From Clostridiales bacterium (GTDB lineage: Bacteria > Bacillota > Clostridia > Lachnospirales > CAG-274): a stretch of 13,346 bases of DNA. Shown here in pieces: positions 7,004 through 13,346 of this stretch; the stretch's first letter is position 1, and each line of letters begins with the position of its first letter. The notes below the pieces were generated by a model. That model was given only the letters and a program-made list of their open reading frames with translations, was not told the origin of the DNA and did not search any database. A program made the position numbers and the translations under genes. The DNA lies in the NCBI GenBank assembly GCA_021203425.1, contig JAJQBF010000189.1, positions 1 through 13,346 on the forward strand. Direction: 5' to 3'.

Positions 7004-7726
7004 ATGAAGGAAAAGCTTTATACCATACCCGTAACAGAGACCTTTCAGTCAGACTGTGACTGCCCTCTTTGCGCAATACACGATAAATTAGACAAGGAAG
7101 CAACCGACTATATAATGGGTCCTTCTTATATGGAAGGGGATATTCGTATGGAAACAAACAAGATTGGTTTCTGTAAGGAGCATTATGACAAAATGTATCA
7201 TATGCAGAACCGTCTCGGTCTTGCCCTTATGTGCGACACTCATATTCAGGAAATTATAAAACAGCTTGAGGTAGGAAGTGCATCTCTTAAAGAGGACAAA
7301 AAAAGCTTTTTCTCGAAAGGCTCAAAGGAAAAGCCGGAACTTTTGTCTTTCCTTGCCAATATATCCGACAACTGTTATATATGCAATAAAATAAAGGGCA
7401 ATTTTGACAGATATATTGACACTATTTTTTATCTTTGGGAAAAAGAACCTTCTTTCAGAGAACTTGTAAATAAGTCAAGGGGCTTTTGTTTTGAACATTT
7501 TACTCTTCTTCTTGACAAGGGAAAGGAAAATCTTTCAAAGGGAAGCTATGCCGACCTTGTTGACGCCGTTGTTCCCAAGGAGCTTGAGGTTTTAAAGGCA
7601 CTTGAAAAAGATGTAGCTTGGTTTATAGACAAAAATGACTATCGTCACAAAGATGCCCCGTGGGGAACGGCAAAGGATTCTGTTGAAAGGGCTGTTAAGC
7701 TGCTTTCGGCTTTAAAGGTTGAATGA
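7004..7726 (+). CDS. DUF6062-like protein with duplicated Cys/His motifs
   Basis: Unknown function. I recognise the DUF6062 pattern from memory: paired cysteines and a C-terminal DYRHKDAPWGTAKDS segment (212-226). The ATG at 7004 (240 residues) is chosen over an in-frame TTG at 6983 because GGAGG sits at 6991-6995, eight bases before it. There are two matching half-sites. Cys20-x2-Cys23 is followed 33 residues later by GFCKEH (Cys57, His60). Cys124-x2-Cys127 is followed 34 residues later by GFCFEH (Cys162, His165). Each half could hold a zinc or other metal, or a redox centre. No signal peptide or membrane segment is present, so it should be cytoplasmic. It is the first gene after a new promoter and is followed by a membrane protein after 4 bases. 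Confidence 0.8.
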   Translation: MKEKLYTIPVTETFQSDCDCPLCAIHDKLDKEATDYIMGPSYMEGDIRMETNKIGFCKEHYDKMYHMQNRLGLALMCDTHIQEIIKQLEVGSASLKEDKKSFFSKGSKEKPELLSFLANISDNCYICNKIKGNFDRYIDTIFYLWEKEPSFRELVNKSRGFCFEHFTLLLDKGKENLSKGSYADLVDAVVPKELEVLKALEKDVAWFIDKNDYRHKDAPWGTAKDSVERAVKLLSALKVE

Positions 7727-7730
7727 TATT

Positions 7731-8414
7731 ATGACATTTCAGGATTTAAGTACAAAAAAGAAAATAGAACATATATGGATATATTACAGAGTTCATATGG
7801 GGCTTACCCTTTTGGTTGTTGTTATATTGGTATCATGGATTTACAATGCTAAATTCAAGCTCCATAAGGATCTCTACTCTGGTGTGGCTATTCTAAGCTA
7901 TCACCTTCCCGATGACTATACAGATACACTTTATGACAAAATAAATTCCCGTTTGGGGCTTACCGACACAAACAGCGAGGTAACCATAAATTATTTTTAC
8001 GACGATGAAAGCGAAGTTGATTTTATGGCGTCTATGCTTGAAAAGTTTGCGGCTATGCTTTTAACCGGCGATGTCAACATAATGATTATGGATAAAGACA
8101 GTATGGCAGAATATGCCGCTGAAGATTATCTTTTGGATCTTTCAACGGTTTATTCGGAAGAAGAGCTTAAACAGATGGAAGAAGAGGGTCTTCTTTTAAG
8201 CTCCGAAAGTGAGCTTGTGCCCGAAGGAAAATATTATGCAATCTGTCTTAAAAATTCTGCGCTTATGGCGGAACTTCCGAATTATGACGAGGAAGAAAAT
8301 TATATAGGTATATTCGGGGCGGTTGAAGATGCCGAAAAGCCGAAAGATGTTGTTGATATTCTTATATCTGCTCAAAAGACAGAACTTCTTCCGGCTGTTC
8401 AGGCTGACTCATGA
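7731..8414 (+). CDS. Single-pass membrane protein of unknown function
   Basis: I do not recognise this protein confidently. It has 227 residues from the ATG at 7731; a TTG at 7719 overlapping the previous gene is possible but has no spaced ribosome binding site. A basic, aromatic N-terminus (KKKIEHIWIYYRVH, 9-22) is followed by one hydrophobic span at about 23-39 (MGLTLLVVVILVSWIYN). The remaining 190 residues are acidic, contain no cysteine apart from one at 172, and are probably outside the membrane (N-in topology). There is no lipobox. The segment TGDVNIMIMDKDSMAEYA followed by LLDLS faintly resembles extracellular substrate-binding folds, which is a guess. It lies 4 bases after the DUF6062-like gene and 4 bases before the glycosylase start, so it is clearly co-transcribed. 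Confidence 0.75.
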   Translation: MTFQDLSTKKKIEHIWIYYRVHMGLTLLVVVILVSWIYNAKFKLHKDLYSGVAILSYHLPDDYTDTLYDKINSRLGLTDTNSEVTINYFYDDESEVDFMASMLEKFAAMLLTGDVNIMIMDKDSMAEYAAEDYLLDLSTVYSEEELKQMEEEGLLLSSESELVPEGKYYAICLKNSALMAELPNYDEEENYIGIFGAVEDAEKPKDVVDILISAQKTELLPAVQADS

Positions 8415-8418
8415 CGAT

Positions 8419-9018
8419 ATGGAAACCACATCAAAGCTTATGAAAAAGCTTAATAAGGAATTTTATTTAAGAGACACTCATACAGTTGCAAAAGAGCTTT
8501 TGGGGAAATATTTGGTTTACGGCGAAACTGTTGTTAAAATTACGGAAACGGAAAGTTATATAGGAGCAATTGACAAAGCCTGTCATGCTTACGGCGGCAG
8601 AAGAACCAAGCGAACGGAAATTCTGTATGCGGAAGGCGGAATTTTCTACATCTATCTTATTTACGGTATGTACTGTTGTCTTAATGTTATAACCGAAAGA
8701 AAAGATTATGCAAGCGGCGTTCTCATAAGAGGAGCCGAGGCTGTCAGAGGCACAGATATTATAAGCCGAAACAGATACGGAAAAGATTTTTCGAAACTGA
8801 CTTCTTATCAGAGAAAAAATCTTTTAAACGGTCCCGGCAAGGTTTGTATGGGTTTGGGTATAAACAGAGAGCAAAACGGCATATCCTGTCTTTCGGAAGA
8901 CTTCTATATTGCCGAAGGGGAAAAAATTAAACTTCCGGATATAAAAATCGGAAAAAGAATAGGAATTGACTATGCCGAAGAAGCCAAGGATTTTCTTTGG
9001 CGCTATTACGTACTATAA
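8419..9018 (+). CDS. AAG/MPG-type DNA-3-methyladenine glycosylase
   Basis: Base-excision repair enzyme that flips out and removes alkylated purines such as 3-methyladenine, and often hypoxanthine. Numbered from the internal Met at 8440, the alkyladenine-glycosylase residues align with the human enzyme: Glu38 (ETESY, general base), Tyr40, His49 (ACHAYGG) and Arg97 (VLIRGAE). FYIYLIYGMYCCLNV (69-83) and NGPGKVCMGLGI (130-141) complete the fold. Length is 199 residues from 8419 or 192 from 8440. Neither ATG has a good ribosome binding site. Translation is probably coupled to the upstream stop at 8414. The gene ends directly before the structured RNA region. Confidence 0.92.
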   Translation: METTSKLMKKLNKEFYLRDTHTVAKELLGKYLVYGETVVKITETESYIGAIDKACHAYGGRRTKRTEILYAEGGIFYIYLIYGMYCCLNVITERKDYASGVLIRGAEAVRGTDIISRNRYGKDFSKLTSYQRKNLLNGPGKVCMGLGINREQNGISCLSEDFYIAEGEKIKLPDIKIGKRIGIDYAEEAKDFLWRYYVL

Positions 9019-9020
9019 AA

Positions 9021-9234
9021 ACGTTGTCGATAGACAGACAGATGGGCAAACAAGGTTTGCACAAATGGCTGTATATCAGACAACCTCCCCTGTATGAACA
9101 GCGTAGGACGATAGTCCGGAGCAGTGAATACAGGACCGATAGGAACCCGAAAGATGTCGGGCGGCGAAGCCGGTTTTGCGTCAGCAAAACTTCTAATGCG
9201 AGAGTGCGTCAAGCACGGAGCAATCGTGGCTTTT
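9021..9234 (+). ncRNA. Candidate structured RNA, class not identified
   Basis: The gene-free stretch 9019-9286 folds by eye into consecutive stems. P1 is GTTGTC-GATA (9023-9032) with TATC-A-GACAAC (9074-9084), inner ACAG/CTGT (9038-9041/9069-9072) and apical GCAAAC/GTTTGC (9046-9060). P2 is CCTGTAT (9089-9095) with ATACAGG (9128-9134), containing GGAC-GATA-GTCC (9106-9117). P3 is CCCGA/TCGGG (9146-9161). P4 is CGGC/GCCG (9162-9172). P5 is GTTTTGC/GCAAAAC (9173-9190). P6 is AAGCACG/CGTGGCTT with one bulge (9211-9232), running into TTTT. CTCC (9085-9088) could pair with GGAG (9118-9121) as a pseudoknot. The short frames across it look spurious. It may be a leader of nadD-yqeK, a free small RNA, or an ORF-less mobile-element RNA such as HEARO (IscB omegaRNA). 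I see no good promoter just before it. Confidence 0.65.
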
Positions 9235-9286
9235 ATAGTATGGTGGTATACGATGTATATATAAGTTTATAAGGAATGTGTTTATA

Positions 9287-10489
9287 ATGGAAAATATAGG
9301 AATTATGGGGGGAACCTTCGACCCTATCCACTTGGGTCATCTTGCTTTGGCGGAGGCCGTAAGAGATGAGCTTGATTTGGACAAGGTTATATTCGTTCCT
9401 ACAGGAGAACCGCCCCACAAGGACAATGAAAATTTAGGCAGCGGCGAAGACAGGTTTTATATGACTGTTTTAGCCTGTAAGGGCAACCCCTATTTTGAAG
9501 TATCGAGAATAGAGCTTGACAGAGAAGGAATAACCTACTCTGTAGACACAGTGAAAGCCCTTAAGGAGCTTTATCCGGCTGACACGAAATTTTATTTTAT
9601 TTTGGGGGCTGACTCCCTTATGGAGCTTGAAAACTGGAGAGAGCCTAAAACCCTTATGTCTCTTTGCAGCTTTACCGCCGTAGGAAGACCGGGCTTTAAG
9701 GGCAAAAAAGTCGAATCCCAAATTAAAAAGCTCAGGGAAAAATATAAAGCCGATATCGTATATGTAGAGGGTATAAGACTTGAAATTTCTTCTACTGATA
9801 TAAGAACCAAAATAGCCTCGGGAAAATCGGTAAGATACATCATTCCCGAAAGTATTTCGGAATATATAGAAAATAAAGGTCTTTACGGATTTAAGCCGGA
9901 GTTTTACCCCGAAATGGGGGTTTTTAAGAAAAAGCTCAAAAAAGAGCTTAAGCCCGGCAGATATATTCACACTTTAGGCGTTGCGGAAGAGGCTGTAAAA
10001 CTTGCGGAAATATTCGGAGAGGATAAACACAAGGCTTATACTGCCGGGCTGCTCCATGACTGTGCAAAAAACTTTGATACTAAAAGGACATTTAAGTTCT
10101 GTGAGGAATACAAAGTTGCCCTAGACAATATTTTAAGGGAACAGCCCGACCTTATACACAGCTTTTTGGGGGCGGCTGTTGCCGAACACGAATACGGAAT
10201 TAAAGACGGTGACACGCTGAATGCCATACGTTATCACACAACAGGCAGAGCGGATATGAGCAGACTTGAAGAAATTGTCTATTTAGCGGATATGACAGAG
10301 CCTAACAGGACTTTTTATGAGGGTCTTGACAAAATAAGGGAATTGTCTTATCATAATTTAAAAGAGGCAGTTGCCGAGGCATTGAAACAGACAATTAATT
10401 TTAACAGGGAAAAGGGCAGAATTGTTCACCCTCTTTCTCTTGAGGCATTCGAATTTTACAAACAATTTTTACGGGAGGAAATAATTTGA
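9287..10489 (+). CDS. nadD: Nicotinate-nucleotide adenylyltransferase fused to YqeK-type HD hydrolase
   Basis: A 400-residue fusion of two enzymes. Residues 1 to about 200 are NadD, which adenylates nicotinate mononucleotide to NaAD: GGTFDPIHLGHL (8-19, nucleotide-binding HxGH) and ISSTDIR (167-173). Residues about 215-400 are a YqeK-like HD domain with His228, His257-Asp258 (LLHDCAK), His291, His317 and Asp335 (YLADMTEP) as likely metal ligands. YqeK proteins hydrolyse diadenosine tetraphosphate symmetrically to ADP. ATG 9287 is preferred over GTG 9278 because AAGGA is at 9271-9275. In many Bacillota, nadD and yqeK are adjacent separate genes; here they are one frame without a stop. The stop codon overlaps the rsfS start. 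Confidence 0.94.
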   Translation: MENIGIMGGTFDPIHLGHLALAEAVRDELDLDKVIFVPTGEPPHKDNENLGSGEDRFYMTVLACKGNPYFEVSRIELDREGITYSVDTVKALKELYPADTKFYFILGADSLMELENWREPKTLMSLCSFTAVGRPGFKGKKVESQIKKLREKYKADIVYVEGIRLEISSTDIRTKIASGKSVRYIIPESISEYIENKGLYGFKPEFYPEMGVFKKKLKKELKPGRYIHTLGVAEEAVKLAEIFGEDKHKAYTAGLLHDCAKNFDTKRTFKFCEEYKVALDNILREQPDLIHSFLGAAVAEHEYGIKDGDTLNAIRYHTTGRADMSRLEEIVYLADMTEPNRTFYEGLDKIRELSYHNLKEAVAEALKQTINFNREKGRIVHPLSLEAFEFYKQFLREEII

Positions 10490-10833
10490 GTAAAGAAAAG
10501 ATTTTAGAAGGTGTAAAGGCGGCTGTTGCTGCCCTTAACGATAAGCAGGCTATAGACGTTGTTGTATTAAAAATAAGAGATTTGTCACCTATAGCAGACT
10601 ATTTTATTATTGCCAGTGCAAAAAATCCAAATCAGCTTAAAGCTATGACAGACAGCGTAGAAGAGGCGGTTTACAAAGCAGGTATTCATAAAATAGGCAC
10701 TGAAGGGGTAGGAAACAAAAATTGGATACAGCATGATTTTAATGATATTGTTGTACATCTTTTCGACAAGGAAAGCAGAGAATTTTATGACCTTGAAAGA
10801 ATTTGGGCAGACGCCGAAAGAGTAGAGGTTTAA
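10486..10833 (+). CDS. rsfS: Ribosome silencing factor RsfS
   Basis: RsfS binds ribosomal protein uL14 on the large subunit and blocks subunit joining, slowing translation when nutrients are low. Its 115 residues fit the family. LSPIADYFIIASAKNPNQ (33-50), WIQHDFNDIVVHLF and REFYDLERIWADA are the hallmark segments. The start is a TTG at 10486 that overlaps the TGA stop of nadD-yqeK (TTGA). It is supported by GGAGG at 10474-10478, seven bases upstream, so the two are translationally coupled. The order nadD-yqeK-rsfS is conserved in Bacillota. Confidence 0.95.
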   Translation: MSKEKILEGVKAAVAALNDKQAIDVVVLKIRDLSPIADYFIIASAKNPNQLKAMTDSVEEAVYKAGIHKIGTEGVGNKNWIQHDFNDIVVHLFDKESREFYDLERIWADAERVEV

Positions 10834-10845
10834 GGGGTTTTTGAA

Positions 10846-11310
10846 ATGTATGGTTTCTGTTTGAAGGGTGAACAGATAAAATTATTTATGAATGAATTTT
10901 TAAAAGGGGAAACCTTCGATGGCTTTATTGTAAAGCATATGGAGGTTTTTTCCGTTGCAAAATTTGAAACAGACGGAAGAATAAACCCGGACTATCTTAA
11001 AGAGGACGAAAAGCGAACACACTGCTTTTGGAGGGAGCTGCGTCCTCTTGCTTTTGGACTTATAAAGGGTAAAATAAAGCCTAAGGTTTTTAAAACGGTC
11101 TTGGCGCTGAGCGAAGATAAGGCACAAATTTTATCCGAAAATGCCGCATCTATGCATATAACCGTTACCTTTGAAAACGACAGAATAATTTTTCTGACGG
11201 GTACGTCTCAGAAAAACTTTTCTCTGAATAAAGACACCGATGCGGCGTGGGAAGGCTACATAAAAAAATTTTTTAAAGTTCATGGCTTTATTTGTGAAAC
11301 TTTGGAATAA
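10846..11310 (+). CDS. DUF5721-like conserved hypothetical protein
   Basis: Function unknown. The 154 residues match my memory of DUF5721, a Clostridia family. Its N-terminus carries FMNEFLKGETFDGFIV (14-29), followed by a DGRINPDYL segment (44-52), a W-R-E-L-R-P-LAFGLIKGK block and a C-terminal LTGTSQKNFSL...WEGYIKKFFKVHGF. It has no signal peptide, membrane span or cysteine cluster. Its shape, mixed beta strands with an aromatic C-terminus, suggests a small soluble domain. AAGGGG at 10832-10837 precedes the ATG, and the 12-base gap from rsfS implies co-transcription. Its place after rsfS hints at a translation-related role, but that is inference only. Confidence 0.75.
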   Translation: MYGFCLKGEQIKLFMNEFLKGETFDGFIVKHMEVFSVAKFETDGRINPDYLKEDEKRTHCFWRELRPLAFGLIKGKIKPKVFKTVLALSEDKAQILSENAASMHITVTFENDRIIFLTGTSQKNFSLNKDTDAAWEGYIKKFFKVHGFICETLE

Positions 11311-11386
11311 ATTCAGCGTATATATTTAAGACAAGTTGATAAAACAAAACCAAACCAATGATTAAAAAAGAAGGAAGTTGATAACT

Positions 11387-13264
11387 ATGGAAAGGGGAAA
11401 CCTTTCGATTAACAGCGAAAATTTACTGCCTGTAATTAAAAAATGGCTTTATTCGGACACAGACATATTTTTAAGAGAGCTTGTTTCAAACGGCTGTGAT
11501 GCCGTAAACAAACATAAAAAGCTGGTGTCTATGGGAGAGGCGGCAGCCGATGAGGGCGCTTATAAAATCACAGTTTCTCTTGACAAGGAAAACAGCACAA
11601 TAACCGTTTCCGACAACGGCTTAGGTATGACAGAGGACGAGGTTAAGGAATATATTAATCAGATTGCTTTTTCTGGCGCAAACTCTTTTATAGAACAATA
11701 TAAAGACAAAATCGGCAGCGAAAATGACATTATAGGTCACTTCGGCTTAGGATTTTATTCAGCCTTTATGGTAGCCGAAAGGGTTGAAATTCAAACACTT
11801 TCATATATTGAGGGGGCAAAACCCTGTCACTGGAGCTGTGACGGCGGCATAGAGTTTGAAATCGACGACGGAATAAGGGCTGAGAGAGGAACGGACATAA
11901 TTCTTCATATAGGGGAAGACAGCAAGGAATTTTTAAGCCCTTATAAAATTAAGGAAATACTTACAAAATATTGTTACTTTATGCCTGTAGAAATTTATTT
12001 TGAAGATATGGACGAACTTCGCAAGGGAGAGGCTGAAGTCGTTACCGAAGAAATAAAGGAACAGGGAGCAGAGGAAAAGGAAAAGCCTAAGCCCGTAAAC
12101 GATGTTGCGCCTTTATGGCTTAAAAACCCCTCAGACTGTACAGACGAGGAATACAAGGAATTTTACCACAAGGTTTTCACAGACTTTAACGACCCTCTTT
12201 TCTGGATTCACTTAAATATGGACTATCCCTTTAAGCTTAAAGGTATACTTTATTTCCCCAAGCTCAGAAGAGAGCTTGACGCAATAGAAGGTCAGGTAAA
12301 GCTGTATAACAATCAGGTGTTTATTGCCGATAACATAAAAGAGGTTATACCGGAGTTTCTCCTTCTCTTAAAGGGAACAATCGACTGCTCCGACCTGCCT
12401 CTTAACGTAAGCAGGAGCTTTTTGCAGAATGACGGCTACGTAGGCAAGATTTCCAAATATATTGTTAAAAAGGTTGCCGATAAACTTAATTCACTTTTCA
12501 AGAAGGAAAGAGAGACTTACGAAAATTGTTGGGAAGACATAAACACATTTATAAAATACGGCTGTGCTCGTGACGAAGACTTTTATGAAAAGGTAAAGAA
12601 TTCTCTTATTTATAAATCCATAAACGGCGGTTATAAAACACTTCAGGAATATCTTACGGCAAATGAATCCAAAACAGAAAAGAAGGTATTTTATGTAAGT
12701 GACGAACAACAGCAGGCTCAGTATATAAATATGTTTAAAGAAAACGACCTCGAGGCTGTTGTTCTTGCAAACCAGATTGACGTTCCTTTCGTTAATTATA
12801 TGGAAATGTATAATGAGAGCGTCAAGTTTATGAGAATAGACTCCGACATAAATGATGTTATAAAGTCGGGAGAGGTTGAAAAGGAAACAGCCGAAACAAT
12901 AGAAAAGCTGTTTAAAGACAGCCTCGGAAAAGAAAGTCTGACGGTTAAAGCGGAGAATCTCAAGGCGGACGGTGTATCGGCAATTATAGAGCTTTCGGAG
13001 CAGTCAAGACGTATGGAAGAAATGTCAAGACTTTACGGTTTCGGCGGAGGCAATATGCCTATGGCGGAAACCCTTGTGGTTAATGCGGAAAACGGTGTTA
13101 TAAAGCAGATTCTCGAAATGGGCGATGACAAAAAGGAAGACAGAGACTTGATTATAAATCAGGTTTACGACCTTGCCGCAATGAGCCACAGAGCCTTGTC
13201 GGCAGATGAACTGACTGCTTTTGTAGAAAGAAGCAACAAAATTCTCGAAATGATGAATAAGTAA
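11387..13264 (+). CDS. htpG: Hsp90-family molecular chaperone HtpG
   Basis: ATP-dependent cytosolic chaperone, 625 residues from the ATG at 11387. AAGGAAG at 11371-11377 supports that ATG over an in-frame TTG at 11378. The GHKL ATP pocket is complete: LRELVSNGCDAV (29-40, Glu31 and Asn35), DNGLGMT (76-82), GHFGLGFYSAFMVA (117-130) and GTDIILHI (168-175). The middle domain has LPLNVSRSFLQ (337-347), whose Arg343 should contact the ATP gamma-phosphate. An acidic linker at about 213-240 separates the N and middle domains. The C-terminal dimerisation region lacks an MEEVD tail, as in other bacterial HtpG. The motifs differ mildly from the Escherichia coli form (SNGCDA for SNASDA). The 76-base spacer before it shows no CIRCE operator and no clear promoter. 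Confidence 0.95.
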   Translation: MERGNLSINSENLLPVIKKWLYSDTDIFLRELVSNGCDAVNKHKKLVSMGEAAADEGAYKITVSLDKENSTITVSDNGLGMTEDEVKEYINQIAFSGANSFIEQYKDKIGSENDIIGHFGLGFYSAFMVAERVEIQTLSYIEGAKPCHWSCDGGIEFEIDDGIRAERGTDIILHIGEDSKEFLSPYKIKEILTKYCYFMPVEIYFEDMDELRKGEAEVVTEEIKEQGAEEKEKPKPVNDVAPLWLKNPSDCTDEEYKEFYHKVFTDFNDPLFWIHLNMDYPFKLKGILYFPKLRRELDAIEGQVKLYNNQVFIADNIKEVIPEFLLLLKGTIDCSDLPLNVSRSFLQNDGYVGKISKYIVKKVADKLNSLFKKERETYENCWEDINTFIKYGCARDEDFYEKVKNSLIYKSINGGYKTLQEYLTANESKTEKKVFYVSDEQQQAQYINMFKENDLEAVVLANQIDVPFVNYMEMYNESVKFMRIDSDINDVIKSGEVEKETAETIEKLFKDSLGKESLTVKAENLKADGVSAIIELSEQSRRMEEMSRLYGFGGGNMPMAETLVVNAENGVIKQILEMGDDKKEDRDLIINQVYDLAAMSHRALSADELTAFVERSNKILEMMNK

Positions 13265-13294
13265 AAAAATATAAAACTGCGGTATTCGAAAAAT

Positions 13295-13346
13295 TGAACC
13301 CACCCCTGTCAAGTAGACAGAGCAAATAACAAAAGAATTATATGTA
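13295..13346. mobile_element. Possible insertion-sequence end, cut by the window edge
   Basis: After htpG the sequence changes to TGAACCCACCCCTGTC (13295-13310), followed by AAGTAGACAG. CTGTC/GACAG (13306-13310/13316-13320) forms a short stem. A TG-initial, C-rich terminus with a GTxAGACA-like core resembles, from memory, the terminal inverted repeats of IS3-family elements. No transposase frame begins before the window ends, so the call is tentative. Confidence 0.35.

Noticed and set aside
9041..9134. Resemblance of GATGGGCAAAC to the c-di-GMP-I riboswitch
   Set aside because: The conserved GGGACGCAAAGCCTCCGG core and the GNRA tetraloop receptor partner are absent, and the stem layout differs.
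9021..9234. RNase P RNA, tmRNA, 6S RNA, SRP RNA or group II intron domain V
   Set aside because: Diagnostic conserved blocks for each (for example the GAGGAAAGTCC region of RNase P) are missing. No long single hairpin is present as in 6S RNA, and no AGC catalytic-triad hairpin as in domain V.
8997..9272. 91-codon + strand frame across the stem-rich region, plus two minus-strand frames (8927-9187, 9006-9212)
   Set aside because: The product has no recognisable motif, the frame starts inside the glycosylase gene without a ribosome binding site, and the sequence is dominated by inverted repeats. RNA structure explains it better.
11311..11386. CIRCE heat-shock operator or a dedicated promoter before htpG
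   Set aside because: No TTAGCACTC-N9-GAGTGCTAA repeat is present. TTGATA at 11336-11341 has only a very poor -10 (TGATTA) at the right distance.
1..13346. CRISPR array, tRNA or rRNA genes
   Set aside because: No regularly spaced direct repeats and no cloverleaf or rRNA-like segments were seen on either strand.

Overview
The window is about 13.3 kb of AT-rich chromosome. It carries 12 protein-coding genes, all on the + strand and tightly packed. Core genes are interleaved with small conserved unknowns. Leucine CTT/TTA and arginine AGA codons are common, purine-rich ribosome binding sites are strong, and TTGACA/TATAAT promoters are visible. Class I two-subunit fumarase, fused coaBC, rsfS and DUF6062/DUF5721-type proteins all point to an anaerobic member of the Clostridia (Bacillota). 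I cannot name the genus.

Region 1 (1-2167): a 250-base non-coding stretch precedes nadE. It holds an extended -10 promoter, a palindrome at the expected transcription start and a second palindrome upstream. nadE encodes glutamine-dependent NAD+ synthetase. Region 2 (2168-2388): a spacer built from back-to-back inverted repeats, a candidate terminator and a near-consensus promoter. Region 3 (2389-6896): a probable operon ddl - murI - fumarase alpha - fumarase beta - coaBC. It combines peptidoglycan D-amino-acid supply, fumarate/malate interconversion and coenzyme A synthesis. Region 4 (6897-9018): a new promoter, a 5' leader hairpin, a duplicated Cys/His-motif protein (DUF6062-like), a single-pass membrane protein of unknown function, and an AAG-type 3-methyladenine DNA glycosylase. 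Region 5 (9019-9286): a gene-free stretch that folds on inspection into at least six consecutive stems, a strong candidate structured RNA. Region 6 (9287-13264): a nadD-yqeK fusion, rsfS, a DUF5721-like protein and htpG. Region 7 (13265-13346): a tail that may be the start of an insertion sequence.

NadD and NadE catalyse the last two steps of NAD+ synthesis (NaMN to NaAD to NAD+) but sit at opposite ends of the window. The yqeK domain fused to NadD, followed by rsfS, matches the common Bacillota order nadD-yqeK-rsfS. The item most worth following is the unassigned RNA-like element at 9021-9234. It lies in the middle of an otherwise tightly packed gene string, directly upstream of nadD-yqeK, and it matches no class I can name with certainty.
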